A stretch of DNA of 64,000 nucleotides from Streptomyces echinatus (GTDB lineage Bacteria > Actinomycetota > Actinomycetes > Streptomycetales > Streptomycetaceae): contig NZ_JACHJK010000011.1 of assembly GCF_014203595.1 (NCBI RefSeq), positions 62,001-126,000 of the forward strand, read 5' to 3'. Shown here one piece after another: positions 23,837 to 32,526 of this stretch. Position 1 is the stretch's first letter. Every line of letters starts with the position of its first letter. The notes beneath the pieces were generated by a model. It was not told the origin of the DNA. It searched no databases and saw nothing but the letters and a program-made list of their open reading frames with translations. Position numbers and translations under genes: made by a program.

Positions 23837-25372
23837 CTAGCGGTCCCCGAAGACGGTGCGGTGCCAGTCCTTCTCGGCCACCGCCGTGTTGTCGAACATT
23901 ACGTGCTTGACCTGCGTGTATTCCTCGAAGGAATACGCCGACATGTCCTTGCCGAAGCCCGAGGCCTTATAGCCGCCGTGCGGCATCTCACTGATGATCG
24001 GAATGTGGTCGTTGACCCAGACACAGCCCGCCTTGATCTCGCGGGTGGCCCGGTTCGCGCGGTAGACGTTCGTGCTCCACGCGGAGGCGGCGAGGCCGTA
24101 CGGGGTGTCATTGGCCAGTCGGATCCCCTCATCATCGCCGTCGAACGGAAGTACGACCAGTACCGGACCGAAGATCTCCGACTGGACGATCTCGCTGTCC
24201 TGGGCCGCGTCGGCGACCAGGGTGGGCCGGTAGTAGGCGCCGTTCTTCAGCTCGCCCTGCGGGATCTCACCGCCGGTCACCACGCGCGCGTAGCCGCGCG
24301 CACGGTCCACGAAGCCGGCGACCCGGTCGCGCTGGACGTGCGAGATCAGCGGTCCGAGGTCAGTGCCGGCCGCGAACGGGTCCCCGAGCCGTACGGTCTC
24401 CATCAGCGCGGCCGTCCGCTCCACGAACGCCTCGTACAGCGGACGCTGCACGTACGCGCGCGTGGCGGCCGTGCAGTCCTGCCCGGTGTTGATGAGCGCG
24501 CCCGCGACGGCGCCGTGCGCGGCGGCCTCCAGGTCGGCGTCGTCGAAGACGACGAAGGGAGCCTTGCCGCCCAGCTCCAGGTGCAGCCGCTTGACCGTGG
24601 CGGTGGCGATCTCGGCGACCCGCTTGCCGACGGCGGTGGACCCGGTGAAGGAGGTCATGGCGACGTCCGGGTGCCCGACGAGGCGCTCACCGGCCTCCTT
24701 GCCGGTGCCGGTGACGATGTTGATCACGCCGTCCGGGAGGCCCGCGTCCGTGGCGGCCTGGGCGAACAGCAGCGAGGTCAGGGGGGTCAGCTCGGCGGGC
24801 TTGAGGACGATCGTGTTGCCCGCGGCGATCGCCGGGAGGATCTTCCAGGCGGCCATCTGGAGGGGGTAGTTCCAGGGCGCGATGGAGCCGACGACGCCGA
24901 TGGGCTCGCGCCGGACGTACGACGTGTGGTCGCCGGAGTACTCACCGGCCGACTGCCCCTGCAGGTGCCGGGCGGCGCCCGCGAAGAAGGCGGTGTTGTC
25001 GATGGTCCCGGGCACGTCGAACTCGCGGGTGAGCTTGAGCGGCTTGCCGCACTGGAGGGACTCGGCGCGGGCGAAGTCCTCGGCGCGCTCGGCGAGCACG
25101 GCGGCGAAGCGGTGCAGCGCGTCCGAGCGCTCGCCCGGCGTGGCGGCGGCCCAGGCCGGGAACGCCTCGCGCGCGGCGGCGACGGCCGCGTCGACGTCGT
25201 CGGCGCCGGCCAGCTCGTAGCGGTACACCTCCTCGCTGGTGGCGGGGTCGACCACGGCGTGGTGGTGGCCCGAGGTGCCCTTGGTCAGCCGTCCGGCGAT
25301 GAATTGCGCGCCGTCCGCGAAACGGTCCTGTGCGGGAAATCGTTCCGGGGTGGCGGTGCCCGGGTTGTGCAT
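23837..25372 (-). CDS. gamma-aminobutyraldehyde dehydrogenase-like ALDH
   Basis: First gene of the polyamine operon, 511 residues. It has PWNYPLQMAAWKI, SFTGSTAVGKR, LELGGKAPFVVFDD and the catalytic cysteine in NTGQDCTAATR, which matches the betaine/aminobutyraldehyde subfamily. It would oxidise 4-aminobutyraldehyde (or its gamma-glutamyl form) made by the FAD oxidase at the operon end. ATG 25372 is fixed by GGAGGAG; the frame beyond it to 26029 is antisense to the NADAR gene. Confidence 0.92.
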   Translation of the reverse strand: MHNPGTATPERFPAQDRFADGAQFIAGRLTKGTSGHHHAVVDPATSEEVYRYELAGADDVDAAVAAAREAFPAWAAATPGERSDALHRFAAVLAERAEDFARAESLQCGKPLKLTREFDVPGTIDNTAFFAGAARHLQGQSAGEYSGDHTSYVRREPIGVVGSIAPWNYPLQMAAWKILPAIAAGNTIVLKPAELTPLTSLLFAQAATDAGLPDGVINIVTGTGKEAGERLVGHPDVAMTSFTGSTAVGKRVAEIATATVKRLHLELGGKAPFVVFDDADLEAAAHGAVAGALINTGQDCTAATRAYVQRPLYEAFVERTAALMETVRLGDPFAAGTDLGPLISHVQRDRVAGFVDRARGYARVVTGGEIPQGELKNGAYYRPTLVADAAQDSEIVQSEIFGPVLVVLPFDGDDEGIRLANDTPYGLAASAWSTNVYRANRATREIKAGCVWVNDHIPIISEMPHGGYKASGFGKDMSAYSFEEYTQVKHVMFDNTAVAEKDWHRTVFGDR

Positions 25373-25550
25373 GTCGCTCTCCTCCGCCGTTCGCCCCGTC
25401 CCGGGGGTGGCTGGCGTAGCTCCAGCTCGATTTGAGTGCCGATCCTGACAGAGCAATAGGACTCCAACAAGTGATTCCGTTGTTGCCTTTTGGTTACGCG
25501 ACGGAATCTGTCGACCAGGTGTCGAGTCAGGATGGAAAAGGACGGACGGT
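25373..25550. promoter_or_regulatory. divergent promoter region of polyamine operon and NADAR gene
   Basis: 178 bases. An 8-base inverted repeat GATTCCGT (25473-25480) and ACGGAATC (25501-25508), 20 bases apart, lies about 100 bases before the operon start and is a candidate operator. The flanking sequence is unusually AT-rich for this window. Confidence 0.45.
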
Positions 25551-25580
25551 GTGTCAGTGGTGCGTGCCACACTCGCGTGC

Positions 25581-26144
25581 ATGGGAAAGATCGACGGTCT
25601 GGAAGCCCTGACCAGGGAGGTCCGGGCGGGCAGCCGAATCAGGTACCTGCACTTCTGGGGGCACCGGCCGCGGCCCGACGGACGGGTCGGCGCGAGCTGT
25701 CTGAGCCAGTGGTGGCCGTCCCCCTTCGTGGTCGACGGTGTGGAGTACGCGACGGCCGAGCACTGGATGATGGCGGGCAAGGCCCGGCTGTTCGGGGACG
25801 CGGAGGCGGAGCGCCGGGTGCTGGCCGCGGAGCATCCCGCCGAGGCGAAGAAGGCGGGGCGGCTGGTCAGGGACTTCGACCAGGAGACATGGGAGCGGGA
25901 GCGCTTCCGGATCGTGGTCGAGGGCAGCGTGCACAAGTTCGCGGCCCAGGACGATCTCCGGCTGTTCCTGCTGAACACCGGGAACCGGGTGCTGGTGGAG
26001 GCGAGCCCCGTGGACCGGATATGGGGCATCGGCCTGGCCGCGGACGACGAGGCGGCCGCGGAGCCGGAGCGCTGGCGGGGCCTGAACCTGCTGGGCTTCG
26101 CCCTGATGGAGGCCCGGGAACAGCTGACGGGAGCGGGGGCGTAG
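25581..26144 (+). CDS. NADAR/YbiA-like N-glycosidase family protein
   Basis: About 187 residues. The family signature is clear: IRYLHFWGH, CLSQWWPSPF, YATAEHWMMAGKARLFGD, then DRIWGIGLAADD and NLLGFALMEARE. Members hydrolyse N-glycosidic bonds of riboflavin intermediates or remove ADP-ribose from modified bases. ATG 25581 begins MGKIDGLEAL; an in-frame GTG at 25551 has a better ribosome site (AGGAC) and may be the true start, adding ten residues. It is divergent from the polyamine operon but no functional link is apparent. Confidence 0.85.
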   Translation: MGKIDGLEALTREVRAGSRIRYLHFWGHRPRPDGRVGASCLSQWWPSPFVVDGVEYATAEHWMMAGKARLFGDAEAERRVLAAEHPAEAKKAGRLVRDFDQETWERERFRIVVEGSVHKFAAQDDLRLFLLNTGNRVLVEASPVDRIWGIGLAADDEAAAEPERWRGLNLLGFALMEAREQLTGAGA

Positions 26145-26282
26145 CCCTGCGTGGCTGGCGGCCGAGGCGTGCGGGGCTCGGAGTGGTGGGGTTCGGAGTC
26201 GTGGGGGCCCGAAGCGGGGGGAGCCGCGACGTCGCGTGAGTCTCGAACCGGGCCGGTGACCGGGCGGCGGCCCCGCTCCGGG

Positions 26283-27581
26283 TCAGGTGCGGGTCGCGAC
26301 GATCGCTATGAAGAAGGCCAGCGCCAGGCCGATGCCCGTCATGCCGCAGATGAGGCCGGCCAGGGCCACGCCCGGGTTCGTCGCCTCGCCACGGCGGGCC
26401 TTGCCCCTGCCCACGGCGCCGAAGATCACCGCCAGGATGCCCAGCACGATGGCGATCGGCCACAGCACGAAGCCGGCCGCCGACAGGATGCCCAGCACCA
26501 GTGCGGCCGTCCCCAAGCCATTGCTGGGGACCGGCTGCATGCCGGGCCAGCCGTAACCGTGGACGCCGGGGTAGGGGACGCCGGCGTACGGCGCGTGCGG
26601 CAGGCCCGGGTGACCGTACGCCGGTGCGGTGCCCGGGTAGCCGTACGGCACCTGGCCGGGACCGTCGGGGGCGATGGGCGGCGGGGGCACCGGGTCCGTC
26701 CCGTGCGGTGCGCCGGGGGTCGCCGGCGGCGCGAAGGGGTTCACGGGGGCCGCCGACGCGGGCGAGGGCGGCGCGAAGGGATTCACCGGAGGCGTGAACC
26801 CGGCGGGAGGTGCGAACGGGTTCGGCTGCGGCGTGGGGGCCGGGGCCGCGAAGGGGTTCGGCTGCGGTGCGGGGGCCGGTGCCGCGAACGGGTTCGGCTG
26901 GGGTGCGGGGCCCGGCGGTGCGAACGGGTTCGACTGCGAGGCGGGAGCCGGCGGTGCGAACGGGTTCGGCTGGGGTGCGGACGCCGTGGACGCGGTGCCC
27001 TCGTCGGGGCCGGCCCACGGCGAAGGGGTGGTGCCGACGGGCTCGGCCGGAGGCGTCGGCTGAGCCCACTGCGCGGGGGCGGCGTCGGCGGGCTCGACCG
27101 CAGGCGTCGGCTCCGCGCCCGAGGGCTGCCGGTCGTGCACGGAGCCGGAGACCGGGGCCGCGTCCCGCACGGATCCCGCCTCCCGCCCGGAACCCGAGTC
27201 CGTCACCGATACCGAGTCGCTCACGGTTGCCGAGTCCGGCACGGACACCGCGTCCCGCACGAAACCTGAGTCCCGCACGGTTACCGAGTCCGGCACGGAC
27301 ACCGCATCCCGCACGAACCCCGAGTCCCGCACGGATCCTGAGTCCCGCACGGTTACCGAGTCCGGCACGGACACCGCATCCCGCACGAACCCCGAGTCCC
27401 GCACGGATCCTGAGTCCCGCACGGCTGCCGAGTCCGTCACCGAGGCCGAAGGCCGGGCCTGCGCCGGGGGCTCGTCCGCGTCCGGTGTCATCGCGCCCTT
27501 GTACAGGGACACGGGAGGCATCGCGGACCCGTGCCCGGTGGCCTGCTCGCCGATCGTGGACTGCGGCACCTCGTCGGACAT
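26283..27581 (-). CDS. DUF4190-type membrane protein with two repeat regions
   Basis: A 432-residue protein in three parts. Residues 45-145 are Ser/Asp/Val repeats of the kind VRDSGSVRDS. Residues 190-290 are Pro-rich with NPFAPP repeats about every 13 residues. The C-terminus has two hydrophobic segments (GLGTAALVLGILSAAGFVLW and VALAGLICGMTGIGLALAFF) with RGKARRGEATNPG between them, as in DUF4190 proteins. The long N-terminal part would be cytosolic. The Ser/Asp repeat DNA contains an exact 72-base tandem duplication. Role unknown; relatives occur beside surface or secretion proteins. Confidence 0.75.
   Translation of the reverse strand: MSDEVPQSTIGEQATGHGSAMPPVSLYKGAMTPDADEPPAQARPSASVTDSAAVRDSGSVRDSGFVRDAVSVPDSVTVRDSGSVRDSGFVRDAVSVPDSVTVRDSGFVRDAVSVPDSATVSDSVSVTDSGSGREAGSVRDAAPVSGSVHDRQPSGAEPTPAVEPADAAPAQWAQPTPPAEPVGTTPSPWAGPDEGTASTASAPQPNPFAPPAPASQSNPFAPPGPAPQPNPFAAPAPAPQPNPFAAPAPTPQPNPFAPPAGFTPPVNPFAPPSPASAAPVNPFAPPATPGAPHGTDPVPPPPIAPDGPGQVPYGYPGTAPAYGHPGLPHAPYAGVPYPGVHGYGWPGMQPVPSNGLGTAALVLGILSAAGFVLWPIAIVLGILAVIFGAVGRGKARRGEATNPGVALAGLICGMTGIGLALAFFIAIVATRT
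27225..27424. repeat. 72-base tandem repeat inside the DUF4190-type gene
   Basis: The unit at 27279-27350 is repeated exactly at 27351-27422, with a partial 54-base copy before it (about 27225-27278). The unit is 24 codons, so copy-number change keeps frame. Confidence 0.85.
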
Positions 27582-27743
27582 GGCGGATGGCCCCCTCTGC
27601 TGGACGTCCTGTCATGCTACGGGCAGGCCGGGACGCCACGGCCCGGGGCCTACGATGAACCCGCGCCACCGATCAGCCGATCACCGCGCCGGGACCACGG
27701 TCCACCGACCTGGTCCGCGGGCGCCCTTTCCGGGGAGGACCCC

Positions 27744-28811
27744 TTGACCGACACCTCCGTACCCGCCACCGGCACCGCCGACCGCGATCTGCGCACCTTC
27801 ATCGCCGGACTGCCCAAGGCCGAACTGCACGTCCACCACGTCGGCTCCGCCTCCCCCCGCATCGTCTCGGAGCTGGCCGCCCGGCACCCCGACTCCAAGG
27901 TGCCCACCGATCCCGAGGCCCTGGTCGACTACTTCACGTTCACCGACTTCGCGCACTTCATCGACGTGTATCTGTCGGTCGTCGACCTGATCCGCACCCC
28001 GGAGGACGTCCGGCTGCTGACCTACGAGGTCGCCCGCGACCTGGCCCGCCAGCAGGTGCGGTACGCCGAGCTGACCATCACCCCCTTCTCCTCCACCCGG
28101 CGCGGCATCGACGAACTGGGCTTCATGGCCGCGATCGAGGACGCCCGGAAGGCCGCCGAGTCCGAGTTCGGAACCGTGCTGCGCTGGTGCTTCGACATCC
28201 CCGGCGAGGCGGGTCTGGAGGCGGCCGAGGAGACGACACGGCTGGCCACCGAGGACCGGATCCGTCCGGAGGGCCTGGTGTCGTTCGGGCTCGGCGGTCC
28301 GGAGATCGGCGTGCCCCGGCCGCAGTTCAAGCCGTACTTCGACCGGGCCATCGCCGCCGGCCTGCGCTCCGTCCCGCACGCCGGGGAGACGACCGGCCCG
28401 GAGACGGTGTGGGACGCGCTCACCGAGCTGCGCGCCGAGCGGATCGGGCACGGCACCAGCTCGGCGCGGGACCCCAAGCTGCTCGCCCACCTCGCCGAGC
28501 ACCGGATCCCGCTGGAGGTCTGCCCGACCTCCAACATCGCCACGCGCGCAGTGCGCACCCTGGAGGAGCACCCGATCAAGGAGTTCGTGCGCGCCGGGAT
28601 CGTGGTGACCGTCAACTCCGACGACCCGCCGATGTTCGGCACCGACCTGAACAACGAGTACGCGGTGGCCGCCCGCCTCCTGGAGCTGGACGAGCACGGC
28701 CTGGCCGGACTCGCGAAGAACGCCGTGGACGCCTCCTTCCTGGACGCGGCGGGCAAGGCGCGGATCGCGGAGGAGATCGACGCCTACACCGCCGCCTGGC
28801 TCGCCCACTGA
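27744..28811 (+). CDS. adenosine deaminase-family enzyme, possibly aminodeoxyfutalosine deaminase
   Basis: Zinc amidohydrolase of 355 residues. The metal motif is HVHHVGSA near residue 31, with SVPHAGETTG (catalytic region), ERIGHGTSSARDP and VTVNSDDPPMFG (metal aspartate). Canonical adenosine deaminases have HLDGS after the HxH; HHVGS here suggests a different purine nucleoside. In Streptomyces, which make menaquinone by the futalosine route, a deaminase of this type acts on aminodeoxyfutalosine; that assignment is an inference. The start is TTG 27744, supported by GGGGAGG seven bases upstream; no ATG or GTG fits. Confidence 0.88.
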   Translation: MTDTSVPATGTADRDLRTFIAGLPKAELHVHHVGSASPRIVSELAARHPDSKVPTDPEALVDYFTFTDFAHFIDVYLSVVDLIRTPEDVRLLTYEVARDLARQQVRYAELTITPFSSTRRGIDELGFMAAIEDARKAAESEFGTVLRWCFDIPGEAGLEAAEETTRLATEDRIRPEGLVSFGLGGPEIGVPRPQFKPYFDRAIAAGLRSVPHAGETTGPETVWDALTELRAERIGHGTSSARDPKLLAHLAEHRIPLEVCPTSNIATRAVRTLEEHPIKEFVRAGIVVTVNSDDPPMFGTDLNNEYAVAARLLELDEHGLAGLAKNAVDASFLDAAGKARIAEEIDAYTAAWLAH

Positions 28812-28881
28812 CGCGCCGGCCCCCGGGAGTCCCCGCGAGCCCCGGATCCCCGCGACCGCGCGGGCGGCCACAATGGGGGCC

Positions 28882-29607
28882 ATGCAGACCGTGACCGCCG
28901 TGGCCCACCGCGGCGACCCCTACCGCTTCCGCGAGAACACCCTCGACTCGCTGCGTTCCGCGCTCGGCCAGGGCGCGGACGCCGTCGAGATCGACGTACG
29001 GCTCACCCGTGACGGCGTGCCCGTCCTGCTGCACGACGAGACGCTCCGGCGGCTGTGGGAGGTCGAGCGGCCGCTGGGCGCGCTGTCCGCCGAGGAGTTG
29101 CGCGGGCTCACGGCCGGTGGTGTGCCGACGCTGGAGGAAGCGCTGGCCGCGACCGGTGACAGCCGGGTGATGGTGGACCTGTGCGGGCGTGTCGGCCGTA
29201 GGACGGTCGAGCGGACCCTGGACGTGATCCGGCAGAGCGGGGACCGGGACCGTGTCTACTACAGCGCGGACGCGGAGGCGATGCTCGCCGTCCGCGCCGC
29301 CGACCCGGCCGCCGAGATCGCCCTGACCTGGACGACCCTGGCGCCGCCCCGGCCCGCGCTGCTGGCCGCGATCCGCCCGCGCTGGCTCAACTACCGCTTC
29401 TCCCTGGTGAGCCGGGAGCTGGCGGCCCGTGTGCACCGGGACGGACACCTGCTGTCCGTGTGGACCCCGGACACCCGCCGTTCCCTGAGCCGTCTGCTGG
29501 ACCTGGGCGTCGACTCGATCACCACGAACCGGATCGACCTCCTGCACGCCCTGCGCAGCCAGGGTCCCGTCCGGACCGGGGTCCGGGGCCCTCGAAACCC
29601 GGACTGA
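28882..29607 (+). CDS. glycerophosphodiester phosphodiesterase
   Basis: Cytosolic GDPD of 241 residues hydrolysing glycerophosphodiesters to glycerol 3-phosphate and an alcohol. HRGDPYRFRENTLDS provides the catalytic HRG and N, VEIDVRLTRDG the metal-binding Glu-Asp, and LLHD the second catalytic histidine. No signal peptide. ATG 28873 or 28882 are both possible; 28882 begins MQTVTAVAHRG. It ends 14 bases from the convergent reductase gene. Confidence 0.9.
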   Translation: MQTVTAVAHRGDPYRFRENTLDSLRSALGQGADAVEIDVRLTRDGVPVLLHDETLRRLWEVERPLGALSAEELRGLTAGGVPTLEEALAATGDSRVMVDLCGRVGRRTVERTLDVIRQSGDRDRVYYSADAEAMLAVRAADPAAEIALTWTTLAPPRPALLAAIRPRWLNYRFSLVSRELAARVHRDGHLLSVWTPDTRRSLSRLLDLGVDSITTNRIDLLHALRSQGPVRTGVRGPRNPD

Positions 29608-29621
29608 ACCCGACGGGAGTC

Positions 29622-30218
29622 CTACACCCCGGCGAACTCCAGTGGCGGCGCGATGGCCTGGGCGTCCGCACCCTCGCCCGCCCACAGCCGGATCAGCAGC
29701 GCGGCCGTCGCCTCCACCAGCCCGGCCCGGTCCAGTCCGCCGGCGTGCAGCGGCACACATCCCACGTCGCGCACGAGCTCTCGTACGACGGTGAGGGCGT
29801 CCTCGTCGTCCCCGCACAGCGGGACGGCGAGGGGCCGGCCCGCGAAGACCGGTGGGGTCAGCCGCCAGACGCTCTCGTGGCACAGATTGAAGGCCTTCAC
29901 CACGCGGGCGGCGGGCGCGGCGGCGGCGATCCGTTCGGCCGCGGCCGGACCGCCCGCCGTGAGGAGCCCGAAGCCGGGGCCGACCGCGTTCGTGCAGTCG
30001 ATCAGCACCCGCCCGGCCAGGACGTCCCGGAGTCCGGCGACGACGTCCACGACCGCCGCGTACGGGACGGCGAGCAGCACCGCGTCGGTGCCGTGCTCCA
30101 CCGCCGCGCGCACATCGCCCCGCGACCGGCTGCCCGCGACCACCTCGTGCCCGGCCCGCTCCCACTGCGTGCCCAGCGCCTGGGCCATGCCTCCCGTACC
30201 GATGATCCCGATGCGCAC
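29622..30218 (-). CDS. NADPH-dependent F420 reductase-like protein
   Basis: Rossmann protein of 198 residues starting VRIGIIGTGGMAQALG, with DAVLLAVPYAAV and KAFNLCHESVW. This is the layout of F420H2:NADP oxidoreductase and related NAD(P)-binding reductases; the actual cofactor partner is not determined by the motifs. GTG 30218 is fixed by GAGGGAGG. Divergent from an HxlR regulator with a 71-base gap, so regulation by that protein is likely. Confidence 0.82.
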   Translation of the reverse strand: MRIGIIGTGGMAQALGTQWERAGHEVVAGSRSRGDVRAAVEHGTDAVLLAVPYAAVVDVVAGLRDVLAGRVLIDCTNAVGPGFGLLTAGGPAAAERIAAAAPAARVVKAFNLCHESVWRLTPPVFAGRPLAVPLCGDDEDALTVVRELVRDVGCVPLHAGGLDRAGLVEATAALLIRLWAGEGADAQAIAPPLEFAGV

Positions 30219-30289
30219 AACTGCCTCCCTCTGCGGGCCCGTCGAATACGGACAGGACATTAGGAAGCCGCTGGGGCACCATTCGGTGC

Positions 30290-30649
30290 GTGAGCCATGA
30301 CCAGCGCTTCCTCGCCGACTGCCGGGCCCGCCTGGCCTTCGACCTGCTCGCCAACACCTGGAACTCGGTGGTGCTGTGGGCCCTCAAGGAGGGTCCTCGC
30401 CGGCCGGGCGCGCTGCGAGCGGACATCGGCGGGATCAGCCAGAAGGTGCTGACCGAGACGCTGCGCCGGCTGGAGTTCAACGGACTGGTGGCCCGCCGGG
30501 CGTACGGCGGCTCGCCGCCGCACGTGGAGTACGGACTCACGGCGCTGGGGCGGACGTTGCTGGCGCCGATCGACGCGTTCGGGGTGTGGGCCTTCGAGCA
30601 CGGCGACGAGGTCATGGACGCCCAGGACCGCTACACCCGCGAGCACTGA
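30290..30649 (+). CDS. HxlR-family winged-helix regulator
   Basis: A 119-residue regulator: LANTWNSVVLWALKEGPRRPGALRAD... layout with GISQKVLTETLRRLEFNGLV recognition region and the wing YGGSPPHVEYGLTALG. The cysteine common near the N-terminus of thiol-sensing members is present only as ADCRARL. GTG 30290 start. Divergent from the reductase, which it probably controls in response to a redox or electrophile signal. Confidence 0.88.
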   Translation: MSHDQRFLADCRARLAFDLLANTWNSVVLWALKEGPRRPGALRADIGGISQKVLTETLRRLEFNGLVARRAYGGSPPHVEYGLTALGRTLLAPIDAFGVWAFEHGDEVMDAQDRYTREH

Positions 30650-30860
30650 GTCACCTCCACGGCGTCCCTCGGGTGCCCGTGGGGGGGGCGGCGCGTCCGG
30701 ATCTCCCGTAGGGGCCACCCCGGACAACTTCCCTGCCGTGCAGGACGGTTGATCGGGGTCGGGCAAGGGTCGTACACCCTCCTCGGTGAGGATCCGCGGC
30801 GGCGGCGTGCCGCCGGAGGATGATCACGCAACCGCGCCCGATCTCCCCGAGGAGCCCGCC

Positions 30861-32024
30861 ATGCGCCGTCCCGCCCGATCCGCTCTCCTGGCCACCGGTC
30901 TCGTCGCCGCGCTGGCCGCCGGCCCGCTGGCCGCCCCCGCGTTCGCCACGCCCGCGCCGGCAGCCACCAGCGCCACACCCGCACCGCCCGCCTCCGCCAC
31001 CTCCACCGCCGGCCCGGACACCGAGGCCCTGTCCGCCGCGATCGCCGGGCTCCCCGACCACGACGCGACCGCCGCGCTGCTCCGCGTCGGCGGCGACGGC
31101 ACCTGGCGCGGGACGGCCGGTGTGCGGGACGTCCGCACCGGGGCGCCGGCCCTGGAGAACGCGCGGTTCCGGGCCGGTTCGGTGACGAAGGTGGTCACCG
31201 CGGCGATCGTGCTGCAACTGGCGGCGGAGGGCCGGATCGACCTCGACGGCACCGTGCAGCACTACATGCCGGGCCTGCTCACCGAGGACTTCGCCCCGAT
31301 CACCGTGCGGCAGCTGCTGAACTACACCAGCGGCCTGCGCCCGGGCGCGTCCCTCGGCGACACCGTCGAGGAGGGCTACGCGCACCGCTTCGAGACGCTG
31401 ACGCCCCGCCAGGTGGTGGCGGCCTCCGTCGCCGAGGGCCCGGAGTACACACCGGGCACGCGGCAGACCTACGGCAACATCCACTACACCGTGCTCGGCA
31501 TGCTCATCGAGAAGGTGACCGGCGACTCGTACGCGCACCAGGCGGCGGTGCGGATCTTCCGTCCGCTGGGCATGCGGCACAGCTCGTTCCCCCTCGGCGC
31601 GGACCCCCGGATCCACGGGCCGCACAACCGTGGCTACGACTGGATGGACGGCAGGCTGGTCGACGTGACCGACTGGAACATGACCGACCGGTTCGCGGCC
31701 GGCGACCTGATCTCGACGACCGCCGACCTGGAGCGGCTGCTGGTGGAACTGTTCCGCGGCCGGGTGGTGCCCGAGCCGCAGCTGCGGGAGATGTTCACCG
31801 TGCCCGACGTGCCGGGGGCGTCGTACGGCGCGGGTCTGGAGCGCTTCGAGCTGGACGGCAAGGTGATCTGGGGCAAGACCGGCTCGCGGCCGGGCTACGC
31901 CACGGTGATCGCCGCGACCCGGGACCTGTCCCGGACCCTGGTCTACTCGGTCGACGCCACGGACGCGAAGGGCGACGGCCAGGCCGTCGCCCAGCGGTTC
32001 GGGTTCCCGGCGTTCAACCGCTGA
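30861..32024 (+). CDS. secreted serine hydrolase, class C beta-lactamase/DD-peptidase fold
   Basis: A 387-residue exported enzyme. The signal peptide (residues 1-30, ending AAPAFATPA) is followed by an Ala/Pro/Thr linker. Active-site motifs: SVTK (nucleophile Ser and Lys), NYTSGL (Tyr motif) and WGKTGSRPGY (KTG). Likely substrates are peptidoglycan D-Ala peptides or esters; beta-lactamase activity is not implied. ATG 30861 has GAGGAG upstream. It overlaps the convergent membrane-protein gene by 11 bases. Confidence 0.9.
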   Translation: MRRPARSALLATGLVAALAAGPLAAPAFATPAPAATSATPAPPASATSTAGPDTEALSAAIAGLPDHDATAALLRVGGDGTWRGTAGVRDVRTGAPALENARFRAGSVTKVVTAAIVLQLAAEGRIDLDGTVQHYMPGLLTEDFAPITVRQLLNYTSGLRPGASLGDTVEEGYAHRFETLTPRQVVAASVAEGPEYTPGTRQTYGNIHYTVLGMLIEKVTGDSYAHQAAVRIFRPLGMRHSSFPLGADPRIHGPHNRGYDWMDGRLVDVTDWNMTDRFAAGDLISTTADLERLLVELFRGRVVPEPQLREMFTVPDVPGASYGAGLERFELDGKVIWGKTGSRPGYATVIAATRDLSRTLVYSVDATDAKGDGQAVAQRFGFPAFNR

Positions 32025-32526
32025 CGGCGGGCGCGCCGAGCGCCTCCAGCCGCTTGATCTTCTTCCGTACGACGTACAGCGGGACGACGCCGAAGACGCC
32101 GAAGGACATGTCGATCAGGCTCCACCAGAAGGGGATCCCGCGGACGGGCCCGCACAGGAGGGCGAGCGGGATGATGCCGGCACAGGCGATCATCCCGAAC
32201 TCGACGACCCAGATGTTGCGGACGGGATCGCGGTACGGCCCGTAGAACGCGACCGCGATGACGAGGTGGGCGAAGGCCAGCCAGTCGGTGCCGTACAGCA
32301 CGAAGGGGTAGTCGGCGTCGACGGTGTCCAGCCCCTCCCGCACCCGGGAGATCCACGTCATCAGCCCGGGCAGGTGCTCCGGCACGGACAGGGCGCGCAA
32401 CCCGCTCTCGGTCCAGCGCAGTTCGTGGACGAGCGGGAAGGCGGTGGCGCCGCTGAGAACCAGGCACACGACGAAGAGGGCCAGCCAGACACGGATGCCC
32501 TTGAGCAGGGCGGCTCTGTCGCTCAT
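32014..32526 (-). CDS. four-segment membrane protein of unknown function
   Basis: A 170-residue protein with hydrophobic segments near residues 12-32, 75-95, 110-128 and 135-152, and a basic C-terminus (VVRKKIKRLEAL). No recognised catalytic motif. A perfect 14-base palindrome TTGAACATGTTCAA lies 22 bases before the start, so expression is probably regulator-controlled. Stop overlaps the serine hydrolase gene. Confidence 0.75.
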   Translation of the reverse strand: MSDRAALLKGIRVWLALFVVCLVLSGATAFPLVHELRWTESGLRALSVPEHLPGLMTWISRVREGLDTVDADYPFVLYGTDWLAFAHLVIAVAFYGPYRDPVRNIWVVEFGMIACAGIIPLALLCGPVRGIPFWWSLIDMSFGVFGVVPLYVVRKKIKRLEALGAPAVSG

